Notes: a model not told the origin generated them from the letters alone. A stretch of 52,829 nt of DNA from Microseira wollei NIES-4236 (GCF_020521235.1 NZ_BLAY01000057.1:1-52829); one strand, 5' to 3'. Shown: positions 33,456 through 41,668, numbered from the stretch's first letter. Made by a program: numbers and translations.

Positions 33456-34226
33456 TCACTTGAGAGCCACCAATGAGATAAAATTATGCAGTTTGATTGG
33501 CGAATCGATGTGACTAAAACCGCTTTCTTGTAGCATTGAAATTTGTTGTGCTTCAGTTAAAGGTACTAAAACATTTTCTAATGCTTCTTTTTTGCGTTCT
33601 ATTTCAGTTTTGGCATATCCATTATGCGCTTTAAAAGCTTCGTAATGCCGATTAATTGTCTCTTGAAATTGCGGACAAGCCGATTTAACTTTTTCGCTCA
33701 AGAATAACAAGCCGCCCGGATTCAAACCCTCGTAGATAGACCTGAGCAACTTTTGCCGCACCTGCAACGGTAAAAACTGTAACGTGTAATTAATTACAAC
33801 AACGCTACTGTTTTCAAATGAGCAATTTTCAGCAGTTTCACAGATTAATTCAACTTGGTGAATTTGTTGAATTCGCTCCAATTTCTGCCGGGCTTTTTCT
33901 AGCATCGGTTGAGAATTATCAATCCCGACTAGGGTCGCTGGTTGCTTTAAAAATCGCCCTAATAATTCTAGAAATGTTCCAGTTGAACAGCCGATATCAA
34001 TAATTCGAGTTCCCGGTTGATAGTAATCTCTAGCCCAATGAGCTGCACAGGCTAGGACTTCTCGATACAGGGGAACTGAGCGCGATATCATATCATCAAA
34101 AACTCGCACTACATCCTCATTAAATACAAATGGTTTAGGCCAAGGCCCGGTTTCAAACAGTTGGTCTTTTTCAGGACTGAGATAAAGTTTTGTTTGGAAT
34201 AGTTCTGGATCAAATTGGTCAGACAT
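33456..34226 (-). CDS. cmoA: Carboxy-S-adenosylmethionine synthase CmoA
   Basis: The 256-residue protein aligns with CmoA along its length: FVFNEDVVRVFDDMISRSVP near the start, SAM motif IIDIGCSTGTFLELL, VVVINYTLQFLPLQVRQKLL, GLNPGGLLFLSEK, and an end NFISLVALK. CmoA uses SAM and prephenate to make carboxy-SAM for CmoB. From memory, the E. coli enzyme has an Arg (199) that reads the carboxyl group; here the matching stretch EIERKKEALENV seems to have Lys. That point should be checked by alignment. cmoB lies downstream on the same strand. Confidence 0.9.
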   Translation of the reverse strand: MSDQFDPELFQTKLYLSPEKDQLFETGPWPKPFVFNEDVVRVFDDMISRSVPLYREVLACAAHWARDYYQPGTRIIDIGCSTGTFLELLGRFLKQPATLVGIDNSQPMLEKARQKLERIQQIHQVELICETAENCSFENSSVVVINYTLQFLPLQVRQKLLRSIYEGLNPGGLLFLSEKVKSACPQFQETINRHYEAFKAHNGYAKTEIERKKEALENVLVPLTEAQQISMLQESGFSHIDSPIKLHNFISLVALK

Positions 34227-34299
34227 TGGATTTATCCCTTGGGCTACCTTCCAAGTACCTGCGAGCGCAAGTTTGCGTTCTGTACCGATATTAGCAACA

Positions 34300-34331
34300 A
34301 GCGATATGCCTCCCTTCCGCTGCGCGAACGC
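34300..34331. repeat. Copy of the GGCATATCGC dispersed repeat
   Basis: GCGATATGCCTCCCTTCCGCTGCGCGAACGC matches, in opposite orientation, the repeat at 10906-10937 and 40421-40453. It lies between cmoA and the next gene. Confidence 0.6.
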
Positions 34332-34343
34332 CTAAAAAAATTA

Positions 34344-34697
34344 TTAGCTTTCACCAGGATCGAAGACAACCTCAAACACTGCATTCGGCACATACCGCTG
34401 CAAAGCTCTTAAACGATCGTCGGCGTCTTGGCGGTTGACAAAACGAGCGATGATATGAGTCTTTGCACCTGGTATAATACGCACAATCATCCAAGGACGT
34501 TGAAGTGTTGCCCGATTTCTGATCGCGAAAAGATAGTTAGCAAGCACAGCGCCTTTGAGGTTGGCACTTAGCTGCTCGATCAGCAACGTGGCAATGCCCT
34601 CAACTTCTTGTTGTGGCAAACTCATCCGGGCAGCATCAAAATCACCATCATGGTAATTGCTGATGCGCGATAGTAGCTGAGTAATGCTTTGATCCAA
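34344..34697 (-). CDS. Hypothetical protein
   Basis: The 117-residue frame lacks a known family signature. It is alpha/beta mixed, with an Arg-rich C-terminal half (RFVNRQDADDRLRALQRYVP). The only start is a TTG at 34697, nine codons after an in-frame stop; the segment between has an AGG box and an ATT, so the N-terminus is unsure. Composition and codon use look coding. The 25-bp inverted repeat at 34743 lies just upstream. Confidence 0.5.
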   Translation of the reverse strand: MDQSITQLLSRISNYHDGDFDAARMSLPQQEVEGIATLLIEQLSANLKGAVLANYLFAIRNRATLQRPWMIVRIIPGAKTHIIARFVNRQDADDRLRALQRYVPNAVFEVVFDPGES

Positions 34698-34742
34698 AGC
34701 TGGCGATCCGATTAAAAAAATCCTTGTTTAGAGGGTTTAACT

Positions 34743-35179
34743 GAGAAGGCGGTGTACTTTGGTCGGTCAACCGCGTTCTCTATTACTAATATTAGTACTA
34801 AAAATAGTTTAAGGCAACTTACAATAGTATTATTTTTTGTAATAGTATTATATTACGCATATAAGCTACTTATATTATTAAATGTAGCGCTAATCAAAGT
34901 AGTACTATCGAAGCTGATAAAAGTAGAGTTTGGATTATGCCGGTGGAAATCAGGCTGAAGCAGGTGAGAGAATCCCGTGAGCTGAGTCAGTACGAACTAG
35001 CTAAACTGACTGAGATGTCTCCTCAGAATATTCAGAAGCTGGAGCAAGGTAGAGCCAAAGGGATTCAACTAGATACCTTAGAAAAACTTTGTGAAGCTCT
35101 AAATTGCGAGATTCAGGATTTATTGGTGAGAGTAAAAGGATGAGCGATCCTCTCACCGACCAAAGTTCACCGCCTTCTC
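34743..35179. mobile_element. XRE gene bracketed by 25-bp inverted repeats
   Basis: Positions 34743-34767 (GAGAAGGCGGTGTACTTTGG and 5 more bases) and 35155-35179 are inverted copies with only one mismatch in 25 bp. Between them is one small XRE regulator gene. A third, scrambled relative (AACTTTGGTAGGTGAACCGC) is at 35533-35560, after a second XRE gene. This could be a miniature mobile unit or a set of operators bound by the XRE proteins. I see no transposase. Confidence 0.55.
34937..35143 (+). CDS. XRE-family small regulator
   Basis: The 68-residue protein is a single Cro/C1-type helix-turn-helix domain: IRLKQVRESRELSQYELAKL, then MSPQNIQKLEQGR as recognition helix, and DTLEKLCEALNCEIQDLL. 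This compact form is common in stand-alone repressors or antitoxins. It is inside a 437-bp segment bracketed by inverted repeats and preceded by an AT-rich region with two TAGTACTA palindromes, so self-regulation is likely. No toxin gene is seen beside it. Confidence 0.85.
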   Translation: MPVEIRLKQVRESRELSQYELAKLTEMSPQNIQKLEQGRAKGIQLDTLEKLCEALNCEIQDLLVRVKG

Positions 35180-35296
35180 TTGTGATTTTTTTCTAAACTC
35201 ACAATTGTTAGTACTAAATCATTAGTTTATAGTTTATAGTAAATATAACAAGTCAACCGATAATTGAGAATTGAGGTGTACAAAGCGACTGTCTAA

Positions 35297-35527
35297 ATGA
35301 AGGTCAGAAAGGTTGTCGAACGTGAGTTCCCAGGATTGGGAGCAAGAATCAAACGGGCAAGAGAGGCGGATTCGCGCTCTCTAATTCAGATTTGCGGCGA
35401 AATTGATATGACTCCCGCCAACTGGTACAAAATTGAAAAGGAAGAAACCAAGTTTTTGCCGCTAGAAACCTTAAGGAAAATTGAAGGTGTCTTGGGAGTG
35501 GATTTGGGGGTAAATATAGATGATTGA
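35297..35527 (+). CDS. XRE-family small regulator, second copy type
   Basis: The 76-residue protein is another single helix-turn-helix domain (LGARIKRAREADSRSLIQIC, TPANWYKIEKEETKFLPLETL). It is only distantly like the 34937 gene, so it is not a recent duplicate, yet both share the same flanking motifs. The ATG has no strong Shine-Dalgarno sequence. Its recognition helix reads MTPANWYKIEKE. It may act on the same palindromes as its neighbour. Confidence 0.75.
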   Translation: MKVRKVVEREFPGLGARIKRAREADSRSLIQICGEIDMTPANWYKIEKEETKFLPLETLRKIEGVLGVDLGVNIDD

Positions 35528-35913
35528 TCCAGGAACTTTGGTAGGTGAACCGCCTTCTTCCTTACTGATGGTAGTACTATAGGTCGGATCACCTGAGTTT
35601 TTTTGCGTAAGTTCTGAAGCCGCCAGCGTCCACTAAAACTTAAACTGCATAAGTGCAATGGGGTGAGAGATACATATTGCTAATTGCTAATTGCTAATAA
35701 AAGATTTGTCTTTGCATTAGCCATTAGCTTCTATTTATGAGATAACTAGCAACTTGAGTTAATAATTCAAAATTAATACCCAGGAAATATTTTTGGCGAC
35801 GAACCGAGAAACCCAGTTTTTTGCGTGGGTGCAACACAACATTGTAGGGGCTAAGGCTAAAGAAAAACTTTGACCTTAGGGACAAAACTTACTTTAGCCT
35901 TAGCCCCTACTAC
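35528..35913. repeat. Gap with a perfect CCCCTAC-ended palindrome
   Basis: No gene is seen. Heptamer-type repeats lie at about 35676-35730. At 35844-35862 and 35892-35910 two perfect 19-bp arms (GTAGGGGCTAAGGCTAAAG) form an inverted repeat that ends just before the stop of frp. It may help end frp transcription. It has the same GTAGGGG/CCCCTAC ends as other dispersed elements in the window but a different inner sequence. Confidence 0.8.
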
Positions 35914-36243
35914 TCACATGCGGGAGAGCGCAGCTACCTTAGAAAGCTTATCTGTTTGGAGTCCCTTCAATTCATCCAGATGCAACCATCCCTCTTTCAC
36001 CAATCTGGCAAAAATAAAGAGGAGAACTGAATAACTGTAGTCGTACTTGCCATCGATATCGTGTCTTCTGGCACTTAAGAAATCGTGCAAACGCCACATA
36101 TCATCAAGTTCTGCGATCGCACTTGCTTGCGCGCGAACTTCCTGTATCAAAGCCGCAATTTCTCGCTCATAGGCTTTTTCGAAGGCTTCTTTAGCCACTT
36201 TCTGCTCTGTCTTAGACCACTCAATTTCACTCACTTGCATCAT
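35914..36243 (-). CDS. frp: Fluorescence recovery protein
   Basis: The 109-residue protein matches FRP in length and sequence: AFEKAYEREIAALIQEVRAQ, then DDMWRLHDFLSARRHDIDGK. Counting from the first Met, residues W50, H53, D54 and R60, which are needed for OCP contact in Synechocystis (from memory), are all present at the same numbers. FRP dimers bind the C-terminal domain of active red OCP and return it to the inactive orange form, restoring phycobilisome energy flow. It lies 124 bp downstream of ocp on the same strand, with a hairpin between. Confidence 0.95.
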   Translation of the reverse strand: MMQVSEIEWSKTEQKVAKEAFEKAYEREIAALIQEVRAQASAIAELDDMWRLHDFLSARRHDIDGKYDYSYSVLLFIFARLVKEGWLHLDELKGLQTDKLSKVAALSRM

Positions 36244-36302
36244 CCAAACTAAACTGTCATTATTTAAATTTATCCGATTGCACCACTAACTCCCAAGCAA
36301 AA

Positions 36303-36327
36303 GAGCGCCCTTTAGAAAAGAGCGCTC
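36303..36327 (-). terminator. Hairpin with T-tract between ocp and frp
   Basis: On the minus strand, GAGCGC and GCGCTC form a stem 41 bp after the ocp stop, followed by TTTTGCTT. This looks like a weak intrinsic terminator that would limit readthrough from ocp into frp, fitting separate expression levels of the two proteins. Confidence 0.45.
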
Positions 36328-36367
36328 ATCCACCATTATCTAAGGTTTACTCGCGCTTAGCTCGCGT

Positions 36368-37327
36368 TTAGCGAACCAGATTTAATAGCTCTTTGGGAGA
36401 TGCTAGCAAGTCAATTGCTACAAAGAAAATTTTGTTTTCAGGATTGAGCAAGAACCGCCAAGCCATATTCATGCCCACGCCAGCACCAAACCAGGGAGTT
36501 TGCACTTTACCAGTGACTTTGATTTGGGTGTAACCATCTTCTGCGGGTTCAGCAACGCCTCGTTCTGGCATTAACTTGAGGTTCTGGCAATCTTCCCGGA
36601 AAAACCGCAGCACGGCATCTTTGCCCACAATCGGTTTTTGGAAGGGAGGTTGCAAAGCACCATCAGCAGTAAATAACTCGATCAGCGCATCAAAATCGTT
36701 GGCATTCAGGTTATCCATGTAGCTTAATACGGTTGGATTATTAATGCCTTCAATCGTGACTTTACTGCGCTGTGAAATTTCTTTGGGAACAACAACAGGT
36801 TCGGCAACTCGGTTATAACTACCCAATTTGCTGGTATCAAAACCCATGTCAACCACAGAATTACGTAATACCGTAATCTGCTGACCTGATTCTAGGTTTC
36901 TGATTGCTTGCAGTACGGCTGCGGCATTAGCAGAAAGTTTATAACCCTCTGGAATTGGAGCAACAATTCCCTGCTCCATCCATTGTCCAAGCTGATACCA
37001 AAAACCTAATTTGATGTTGGCAGACCAAGTAGCATAGGTTCGACCAATCGGTGTATCAGCGCGGTTTGCCAAGTCGCACATGACTTGGGATTGCTCGCGA
37101 AATGACATTTGCCGAATTTGATTCATCGTGGCTTCGGCAAACTGCATATTCGCTGCTCCTGGAGCAGCAATTGTGATTGATTTACCCATTTCAAGGTATG
37201 CAAACCAAATCAATGCGAGTTGATCTTCCGCACTCAACTGACTAAACCTGGCAATTGTGGCTGGCACAGCATCAGCAGCAAGAGTGTTAGGGAAAATACC
37301 GCGAGCTGAGTCGATAGTAAATGGCAT
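36368..37327 (-). CDS. ocp: Orange carotenoid protein
   Basis: The 319-residue protein is a full-length OCP with an N-terminal helical domain and a C-terminal NTF2-like domain. Carotenoid-contact residues are in place: W41, Y44, W110, R155, and Tyr203/Trp290, which equal Y201/W288 of Synechocystis with a two-residue longer linker. In strong blue light it turns red, binds phycobilisomes and quenches their excitation. The interdomain salt-bridge partner E244 appears here as Asp246 (REDC instead of REEC, from memory of the Synechocystis sequence). The ATG follows AAGGTGG. frp lies downstream. Confidence 0.97.
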   Translation of the reverse strand: MPFTIDSARGIFPNTLAADAVPATIARFSQLSAEDQLALIWFAYLEMGKSITIAAPGAANMQFAEATMNQIRQMSFREQSQVMCDLANRADTPIGRTYATWSANIKLGFWYQLGQWMEQGIVAPIPEGYKLSANAAAVLQAIRNLESGQQITVLRNSVVDMGFDTSKLGSYNRVAEPVVVPKEISQRSKVTIEGINNPTVLSYMDNLNANDFDALIELFTADGALQPPFQKPIVGKDAVLRFFREDCQNLKLMPERGVAEPAEDGYTQIKVTGKVQTPWFGAGVGMNMAWRFLLNPENKIFFVAIDLLASPKELLNLVR

Positions 37328-37895
37328 AGTACAGATCCACCTTATTGACTAGATTTGCAACTGGCACAAAGGTCAAACCGAGAGCTTCCAGAGAATGAAA
37401 CCTTACCTGCCCATCGTTAAATTATCACAAAACTTTACAACTTGTCAATAAATCTTCATATAAGTCTCAGAAATGTCCCTCGGTTCGTAGCTGTAACCCT
37501 TGGAGATGCCGTTGATAGCGGTTGGCAGCAGAGGTACGCGGAAGGGGAGCGGCAGCATTAATGCCTGCACGCAAAGCTTTCTGGCAGTCAATCATTACTC
37601 GCTTCGCTAGGTAAGAATAACTATTTAATAAACCGCGTTCGCGTAGCGTGCGCGCCAGCGCATAGACACGAAGAACACGAAGAAGGAAGAAGAAAGATGT
37701 AGATAGTCTTCTACCGCGAAGGGAGTAATCTGACTGATTAATTTTTTTAATATTTCTTAACAAGGAGCCAGTTCTATACAGGACTGAGTCACGACAAAGC
37801 TTATTCCCCGTTTCAGAGTAGGGACAGGGCAATCATAAAATATTATATTATAGAGAATATTTCAGATGCCGTGTCCCTACTTTGATAATTGAATC
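37328..37895. other. Gap with repeats, no confident gene
   Basis: This 568-bp stretch lies upstream of ocp. A 121-codon open frame at 37467-37832 (minus) has no family similarity and includes repeat DNA such as ACACGAAGAACACGAAGAAG and GTTCGCGTAGCGTGCGCG, so I do not call it a gene. At 37818-37880 is a palindromic element (GTAGGGACAGGGC...GATGCCGTGTCCCTAC), a relative of the GTAGGGGCACGGCATC family. The ocp promoter must be near 37340-37460, which is AT-rich. Confidence 0.55.
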
Positions 37896-38615
37896 TCAAT
37901 ACTTCAGATAAAAGTCTTTAATCAAGGCAATAAATTCAGCAGTGTAAATATGTCTGTCTGCTTCTATGGTAAGCGTGGTTTCTTGATATTCCGATTGATT
38001 TTTGCCCAGTTCGATTAGAACGCGCTTGATTGGACTATTTAATGTTGGCTTAACGTACAGTTTACGGTGGCAAAAAAAACCGAATGCTTCGGCTTTTTCT
38101 GGGAAAATTTTAGCTGATTCTGATGGATAAATTACAGCCAACCGACCGTTTTCAGATAGAAGTTGTTCTGCTGCTTGCAATAGATCGACTTGCTCGAGGC
38201 GATCGCTATGCCTTGCCAAGGTTCTTGCCTGATGTGGTGTTTTATACGCATTCTCAAAAAAAGGTGGATTAGAAACCAGGAGATCGTACCGCTGCGAGCA
38301 AGTCGTTGCATAATCTTGGATAGAACACTGGTATACGCCGATACGATCCCAGAAGGGCGATCGCGTAACATTCTCCCTCGCCTGAATACAAGCATCTGCA
38401 TCTATTTCTACCGCATCGATATTCGCGAGCGATCGCTGCGCCAACATCAGTGCCAGTAAACCCGTCCCCGTGCCGATATCGAGGATGTGTTGTGCGCCTG
38501 TGGTATCCGTCCACGCCCCCAGTAGGACACCATCAGTACCCACCTTCATGGCGCACCGATCCTGAAAAATAGTGAACTTTTTAAAGTGAAAGTACGGATT
38601 GGGAATTCTAGCCAC
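37896..38615 (-). CDS. trmN: tRNA1(Val) A37 N6-methyltransferase-like protein
   Basis: The 239-residue protein has a YfiC/TrmN-type start (FHFKKFTIFQDRCAMKVGTD), SAM motif ILDIGTGTGLLALML, and the N6-adenine methylase motif SNPPFF with a FFENAY loop. In E. coli this enzyme makes m6A37 in tRNA1(Val). It begins at a GTG (38615), because the conserved N-terminal segment precedes any internal ATG. It is on the same strand as cmoA, cmoB and the U32 genes, whose product would act on U34 of the same class of tRNA. Confidence 0.85.
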   Translation of the reverse strand: MARIPNPYFHFKKFTIFQDRCAMKVGTDGVLLGAWTDTTGAQHILDIGTGTGLLALMLAQRSLANIDAVEIDADACIQARENVTRSPFWDRIGVYQCSIQDYATTCSQRYDLLVSNPPFFENAYKTPHQARTLARHSDRLEQVDLLQAAEQLLSENGRLAVIYPSESAKIFPEKAEAFGFFCHRKLYVKPTLNSPIKRVLIELGKNQSEYQETTLTIEADRHIYTAEFIALIKDFYLKY

Positions 38616-38678
38616 ACACTTGGGTAAACTACTAGGGAGCGTCTATATCCTAAGCACAGATCGGTTTTCGGAGATTAT

Positions 38679-39617
38679 ATGCTGGAACAAGGGAAAAAGT
38701 ACCGTCTGGTAACTAGAAGCGATTTTGATGGACTCGCCTGCGCGATTTTACTGAAGGAACTTGACCTTATTGATGATATAAAGTTCGTCCATCCCAAAGA
38801 TATGCAGGATGGCAAAATAGAGGTGACCAGCCGAGACATCACCACTAACTTACCCTATGTAGAAGGCGTCGGTCTAGCTTTTGACCACCACTTCAGCGAA
38901 ACGATTCGCCATGAAACAATTAAGGCCAATCATATTATCGATCCTGATTCCCCCTCAGCCGCCAGAGTCGTCTACAACTACTTGGGTGGGCAAAATAAGT
39001 TTGCCAATATTTCTCCGGAAATGCTGGAGGCTGTAGATAAGGGAGATTCTGCTCAATTCACAATTGAAGAAGTCCTCTATCCACAAGGGTGGGTACTCCT
39101 GAATTTTCTCATGGATGCCCGCACGGGTCTGGGACGCTTTAAGGACTTCCGCATCTCTAACTATAATTTGATGATGCATCTGATTGACTACTGCAAAGAA
39201 CACACAATCGAAGAAATCTTGGAACTGCCTGATGTCAAAGAAAGAATTGATGTTTACTTCGCTCAGGAACAAAAATTTAAGGAACAGATTCAGCGGTGTG
39301 CCACCATTTATAATAACCTGGTGATTCTCGATTTAAGAAATGAAGAGACTATCTATGCAGGCAACCGATTTGTAATTTATGCTCTTTTCCCGGAATGCAA
39401 TATTTCAATTCACCAAATGTGGGGTCTGCAACAGCAAAATACAGTCTTTGCCGTGGGTAAGTCAATTTTCAATCGCACCGCCAAAACCAATATTGGTGAA
39501 TTGATGCTGAAGTATGGCGGCGGTGGTCATGCGAATGCCGGCACTTGTCAAATTGATAACGATAAGGCAGATGAGGTATTAAAAGAATTGATCGCTCAGA
39601 TTAATGCTGACGGTTAA
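38679..39617 (+). CDS. DHH-family phosphoesterase
   Basis: The 312-residue protein has an N-terminal RSDFDGLACA motif, the DHH motif in AFDHHFSE, and a C-terminal GGGGHANAGTC (DHHA1-type) substrate loop. These bind metal in exopolyphosphatase/pApA-hydrolase-type enzymes (RecJ/NrnA/PPX superfamily). Whether it acts on polyphosphate, short RNA or cyclic-dinucleotide products cannot be told from sequence. It is divergent from trmN, and a palindromic repeat follows its stop. Confidence 0.88.
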   Translation: MLEQGKKYRLVTRSDFDGLACAILLKELDLIDDIKFVHPKDMQDGKIEVTSRDITTNLPYVEGVGLAFDHHFSETIRHETIKANHIIDPDSPSAARVVYNYLGGQNKFANISPEMLEAVDKGDSAQFTIEEVLYPQGWVLLNFLMDARTGLGRFKDFRISNYNLMMHLIDYCKEHTIEEILELPDVKERIDVYFAQEQKFKEQIQRCATIYNNLVILDLRNEETIYAGNRFVIYALFPECNISIHQMWGLQQQNTVFAVGKSIFNRTAKTNIGELMLKYGGGGHANAGTCQIDNDKADEVLKELIAQINADG

Positions 39618-39629
39618 AGTCAATGGGAG

Positions 39630-39694
39630 GTAGGGGCACGGCATCCTAAAAGCTTTGAGTAATGCGACAAAAGTTACTGATGCCGTGCCCCTAC
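39630..39694. repeat. Free-standing GTAGGGGCACGGCATC palindromic element
   Basis: A 65-bp element with arms GTAGGGGCACGGCATCC and GATGCCGTGCCCCTAC. Its left 17 bp are identical to the units found inside the NACHT gene at 20390-20815, and its ends match the elements at 52574-52637 and 52703-52763. Confidence 0.9.
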
Positions 39695-39757
39695 GATGAT
39701 GTATTGCTTGAGGAGAGAACTCGAAAAGCAATCCGCTGTAAACGGGAGAGAGTCAAG

Positions 39758-39874
39758 CTACTTATCCTTATCCCCAAATGCAGATACCCCAAAAAATAGC
39801 ATCAGCAAGCCGCCGATTAATATAGCCAGGGCTAATCCGCCTGTTACTAAGTCCAATAGGTTTGTTGTTTCCAT
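39758..39874 (-). CDS. Small single-helix membrane peptide
   Basis: The 38-residue peptide METTNLLDLVTGGLALAILI then continues GGLLMLFFGVSAFGDKDK. It has one hydrophobic helix with a charged end, like small photosystem, cytochrome or NDH subunits, but I cannot match it to a named one. The ATG at 39874 follows a HIP1-like GCGATCGCC with no clear Shine-Dalgarno sequence. A longer frame exists but its N-terminal part overlaps the MEKHLA remnant in another frame and is not conserved. Confidence 0.55.
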   Translation of the reverse strand: METTNLLDLVTGGLALAILIGGLLMLFFGVSAFGDKDK

Positions 39875-39911
39875 GATTGGCGATCGCTTCAAAATATAAC
39901 GTACTTCCCGG

Positions 39912-40406
39912 TTAGCTTTCTCTGTTTTCTGGCAGCGGCATCCACTGAGTAAACCTAGCCGCTTGACCGCAATACTGATGATTTTCATCGAGCAGGTTCC
40001 AAACGGTAAAGTCTGAAACCATTTACCGTTTACCAGTGCGAGAAATGCGGACTCCCCGACCATTGGTAACATAACCCTTGGTTGTCACTTGGTTGAGCAG
40101 ACGCGAGCGTTCCTCCTGTTCTATTGGTTCGGCTGAATACCTTGAAGGCATCTGGGTCAATTGTTCCCAATTGAGTTGCATCAGTTCCAAAGCTTTGCGG
40201 TTTCCGTAGTTGAAAATCGGGTCTGGCTCGCTCTTGTGAGAATATACCGGAAAAGGCGCTTCAAATAATGCCTGTGCTATTTGGATAGGTGAGCCACTAA
40301 TTTCGATTAGAGAATGTCCTGCCCAATGCTTAAAGCTGTTTAGTATGCGTTGGGTGTGAAGAATCAGTTCCTCTTGTTGCCAGGGAAATAGGATATTGGC
40401 GTTCAT
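39912..40406 (-). pseudogene. MEKHLA-domain protein interrupted by an in-frame stop
   Basis: From the ATG at 40406 the frame encodes 127 residues of a MEKHLA (PAS-like) domain: QALFEAPFPVYSHKSEPDPI, NYGNRKALELMQLNWEQLTQ, SRYSAEPIEQEERSRLL, and GVRISRTGKR. Then comes TAA (40023-40025). The same frame goes on for 36 more codons with the expected domain end, DFTVWNLLDENHQYCGQAAR then FTQW. The stop thus replaces an aromatic-type position just after GKR. The protein could still be made as a short form. A sequencing error is possible. Confidence 0.8.
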
Positions 40407-40420
40407 AGGTTAATTGCGTG

Positions 40421-40453
40421 CGTTCCCATAGCGAAGGGAGGCATATCGCTCCC
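40421..40453. repeat. Copy of the GGCATATCGC dispersed repeat
   Basis: CGTTCCCATAGCGAAGGGAGGCATATCGC lies between the MEKHLA gene start and the U32-like gene end. It matches the repeat at 10906-10937 and, in opposite orientation, that at 34300-34331. Confidence 0.6.
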
Positions 40454-40496
40454 TCCAGTCAGAAGGAATCATACCAGTTTGTGGCCTATTCCGGTA

Positions 40497-41663
40497 TCAA
40501 CCGCCCAGCAGCAGGGAGCCTGGTACCGCCTTCTTAATCCAGTCCGTAACTAGAATTTGTTCAGACTCAAAAGTATCAATCTGTTCCCCGTTTAAGTTGC
40601 GAAAAGTAACTTCTTGGGGAAGCTTAATCTCTTCACCCGTTGGCATTATCATGCTTTTAATCTGCGAAACCTCAAAACGACGCCTGGTATAAAACACAAC
40701 ATATTTCCCACCTTCTCCAGCTAAAACCTCAGCTAAACAACCATCATTTCGATAATCGGTTACTTTCGATTTCATGCGTGGAAATAGGGCGGTTGTGCGA
40801 TTGGCTTTGAAAAAGGGAGCGCGTGTTTCTCGCGACCAGTTGACGCGCAGGGAAGCAGGATCTGACAAAATTTTGCCACAAATTCTCTCAATATCTACGG
40901 CTACATCACCCTCCTGTTCCAGATGTCGCAAGTCTAAGCGTACCGTATGCAAACCTGCCGCTTGTAATGCATCTAATTTGTCAAGAATAAACTGGTCTTT
41001 GTCGAGGAACATGAAGGTTCCATGCGCTGTTTCCAAAGTAGGGAAATGCCGATTGGGATTGTCTGCAAAAGCAGCAGTAGCTTCCAAATAGAGAGGAGAG
41101 TCTGGATTAAAATTCTCCTCTGCTAAATGTTCTGCTAGCAGACTTCGCGGCGAGTAAAACAGTAAAATTTGTCCTACACCCAGCAATTCGCAGGCGACGG
41201 GAAGCGCTTGGCAATATTCAATTAGTTTTTCTTCAGGTAGTTCGATGGATAGCACGAGACGTTCCAAAGATCCAGAAAAAATTTCGCACCACCCTAAGAG
41301 GGATTCCAGATTATGATTGCCTGTTTCAACAATTAACTGAAGCGGGATTTCTGGGAAATGAATTAACAGCCAATAAGCGACACCAGGATCGCAAACGCGG
41401 ATTGCTGCAAAGCGGGTGAGGTCCCAATTCTGGATGCGATCGCATACACTTTTCATCGCCCGTTCAGGCATCAATATATCCCAAACCAAAACCGGGCGCA
41501 GTCCTCGATTCCTAGCTTCTGCCGCTAACAAAAGTACCTTGTCTTCTGAAAGTTTCCCCTGTCGAGCTAATAACGCAGGTTCCAACAATACCTCATGCAA
41601 ATTGGGAGCTTTAGCGCATCGCTCAATATCGGCAATAGAAGAAACAAAAGTATTAAATTGCAT
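40497..41663 (-). CDS. U32-family-like protein lacking the cysteines
   Basis: The 388-residue protein is only 5 bp downstream of the U32 gene on the same strand and shares its TIM-barrel-like start (NLHEVLLEPALLARQGKLS...LRPVLVWDILM). It lacks the Cys cluster of U32 proteins. Paired U32 proteins occur elsewhere: UbiU-UbiV, and TrhP1-TrhP2 of Bacillus, which make ho5U34 in tRNA. With cmoA and cmoB in the same region, a TrhP-type pair is the favoured idea. The missing Fe-S ligands suggest this is a structural partner. It could instead be a separate enzyme. Confidence 0.7.
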   Translation of the reverse strand: MQFNTFVSSIADIERCAKAPNLHEVLLEPALLARQGKLSEDKVLLLAAEARNRGLRPVLVWDILMPERAMKSVCDRIQNWDLTRFAAIRVCDPGVAYWLLIHFPEIPLQLIVETGNHNLESLLGWCEIFSGSLERLVLSIELPEEKLIEYCQALPVACELLGVGQILLFYSPRSLLAEHLAEENFNPDSPLYLEATAAFADNPNRHFPTLETAHGTFMFLDKDQFILDKLDALQAAGLHTVRLDLRHLEQEGDVAVDIERICGKILSDPASLRVNWSRETRAPFFKANRTTALFPRMKSKVTDYRNDGCLAEVLAGEGGKYVVFYTRRRFEVSQIKSMIMPTGEEIKLPQEVTFRNLNGEQIDTFESEQILVTDWIKKAVPGSLLLGG

Positions 41664-41668
41664 ATAAT

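Larger units (their letters stand above)
34793..35579. promoter_or_regulatory. Four TAGTACTA palindromes around two XRE genes
   Basis: The self-complementary 8-mer TAGTACTA occurs at 34793-34800, 34900-34907, 35209-35216 and 35572-35579. Two precede the first XRE gene, one precedes the second, and one follows it. By chance an 8-mer is expected less than once in the whole window. They are candidate binding sites for these regulators. Confidence 0.5.

Noticed and set aside
37467-37832. 121-codon open frame on the minus strand upstream of ocp
   Set aside because: Much of it is made of dispersed repeat DNA and it has no recognisable domain. I treat it as chance, though a short real peptide at its C-terminal end cannot be excluded.
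39758-39874. Identifying the 38-residue peptide as PsbN or another named photosystem subunit
   Set aside because: Its sequence does not match the small subunits I can recall, so no symbol is given.
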